A stretch of DNA of 21,454 nucleotides from Choristocarpus tenellus KU-1152 (lineage: Eukaryota; Phaeophyceae): NCBI GenBank assembly GCA_964200185.2, contig CAXNAD020000341.1:1-21454 (forward strand), in the 5' to 3' direction. Of the stretch, positions 20,736 to 21,454 are shown piece after piece. The translations under genes were made by a program, and so were the position numbers. The notes beneath the pieces were generated by a model. It saw only the letters and a list, made by a program, of their open reading frames with translations, did no database searches and had not been told where the DNA came from. The number at the start of each line of letters is the position of its first letter. Position 1 is the first letter of the stretch.

Positions 20736-21134
20736 TCACAGCCTTGTCCTTCCCAGCGATATTGAATAAGCAGACAAAAGAGGTCTCAAATATAAATGGT
20801 GTGGCAAAGAGGAAAACACCAAGTCATCCTGTCATATTTCAATTGTTATTTACCATCACATTGACGGACCTGTGAAACGATGTCTTCCATACTGCGGTTG
20901 AAACAAAGTTGCTTATGCACCACCCACACGGACGTGTTCACCTTGTGGGTGTGGGAGTGACTCTGGTGTTGGGGGAACACCTGAAGGCAACTTACTGGGG
21001 AAATGGGAAATTGTTTTTGATCGTTAAATTCGACCAGTTCTGGATAGGTCTCGGAAAAATGGTAAAAAAAGAGGAATCGTGGTGTGTTCCTAATGGTGTA
21101 AAAATTGAGTAGTGACAATCTTATATATGTTTTT
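20736..21134. other. Possible degraded minus-strand coding remnants
   Basis: On the minus strand, a frame through about 21110-20848 ends SMEDIVSQVRQCDG at a donor-like G|GTAAAT. After an acceptor-like ATGACAG (about 20834) another frame gives LGVFLFATPFIFETSFVCLF, a membrane-like helix, and runs to TAA at 20724-20722. Joining the two in phase meets a TGA, and linking to the 20735 frame needs a one-base shift. No family is recognised. It may be a pseudogene or chance. Confidence 0.25.
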
Positions 21135-21199
21135 ATTATTATGCCCTCTGACATTTTACAGATGTGTCAGTCAGGGGGGAAACCAATGAAAACTATATA
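21135..21199 (+). repeat. Hairpin repeat, copy 2 (modified)
   Basis: Same element as 4392-4451 and 21389-21448, in the plus orientation. It has one G-to-A change in the loop (TTTTACAG) and five extra bases in the right arm, where TCAG is duplicated and one G is added (GTGTCAGTCAGGGGGG). The CCAAT motif and the ACTATATA end are kept. It lies about 520 bp upstream of the proposed ATPase start. Confidence 0.9.
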
Positions 21200-21388
21200 T
21201 ATGTCGTTGTCAGCCCTAAAGAAATAAAATATATTGTGATTCTTGATGGGGTCCAAAATCCACCAATTAGGAAAGTGTTTTAGGCATTATAGCAATAGTG
21301 GAGAGAAAGCGTCAGTTCAGGTCCATCTAAATATTTGCAATTTTTATATTATTATGCGGAGTGAAGTACAGTCAATGTACCTATATAT
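21200..21388. other. Spacer between hairpin copies 2 and 3
   Basis: AT-rich spacer of 189 bp. No gene or further copy of the element is visible. Confidence 0.5.
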
Positions 21389-21448
21389 ATTATTATGCCC
21401 TCTGACATTTTGCAGATGTGTCAGGGGGAAACCAATGAAAACTATATA
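21389..21448 (+). repeat. 60 bp hairpin repeat, copy 3
   Basis: Identical over all 60 bases to the minus-strand reading of 4392-4451. It begins ATTATTATGCCCTCTGACAT, has the loop TTTTGCAGATG and right arm TGTCAGGGGG, and ends AACCAATGAAAACTATATA. TA-rich flanks (CTATATATAT) precede it, as in copy 1. It lies 254 bp from copy 2 in the same orientation. Confidence 0.92.
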
Positions 21449-21454
21449 CATACG

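Overview
The window looks like nuclear DNA of a diatom or close stramenopile. It has two split genes with ordinary GT-AG introns of about 70 to 1,470 bp. The first encodes a predicted plastid protein with an ASAFAP-like targeting motif. The second encodes a BCS1-like AAA ATPase whose N-terminal and C-terminal exons resemble the diatom branch of that family as I know it. No searches were run, so the organism call is inference.

Layout. Positions 1 to about 3,980 are repeat and retroelement debris: a degenerate LINE-type reverse transcriptase relic, a roughly 100 bp inverted repeat at 62-166 and 3450-3565, and a 53 bp direct repeat. A possible orphan 3' exon lies at 4227-4335. A four-exon gene for an isoprenylcysteine-methyltransferase-like membrane protein runs on the + strand (4768-7847). 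From 7848 to 12084 is mostly noncoding sequence with a cluster of TTGTCC/GGACAA palindromes. The rest is dominated by one gene on the - strand (20612 down to 12085, at least 13 exons) for a membrane-anchored BCS1-like AAA ATPase of about 760 residues. The two genes are convergent.

The main discovery is inside the largest intron of the ATPase gene (17938-19405). About 780 bp of AT-rich bacterial-type DNA sits there (about 18033-18810). It holds an unidentified ORF, a truncated and frameshifted IS481-type transposase, the 3' end of carA, and the 5' end of carB with bacterial operon spacing. The pieces are rearranged and mutated. Exons of one eukaryotic gene flank them on both sides, so this looks like a decayed nuclear integration from an intracellular-type bacterium rather than simple contamination.

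A second notable item is a 60 bp hairpin element containing a CCAAT motif. Two copies 17 kb apart are identical (4392-4451 and 21389-21448) and a third is slightly altered (21135-21199). All three lie upstream of one of the two genes, in the same orientation relative to that gene.
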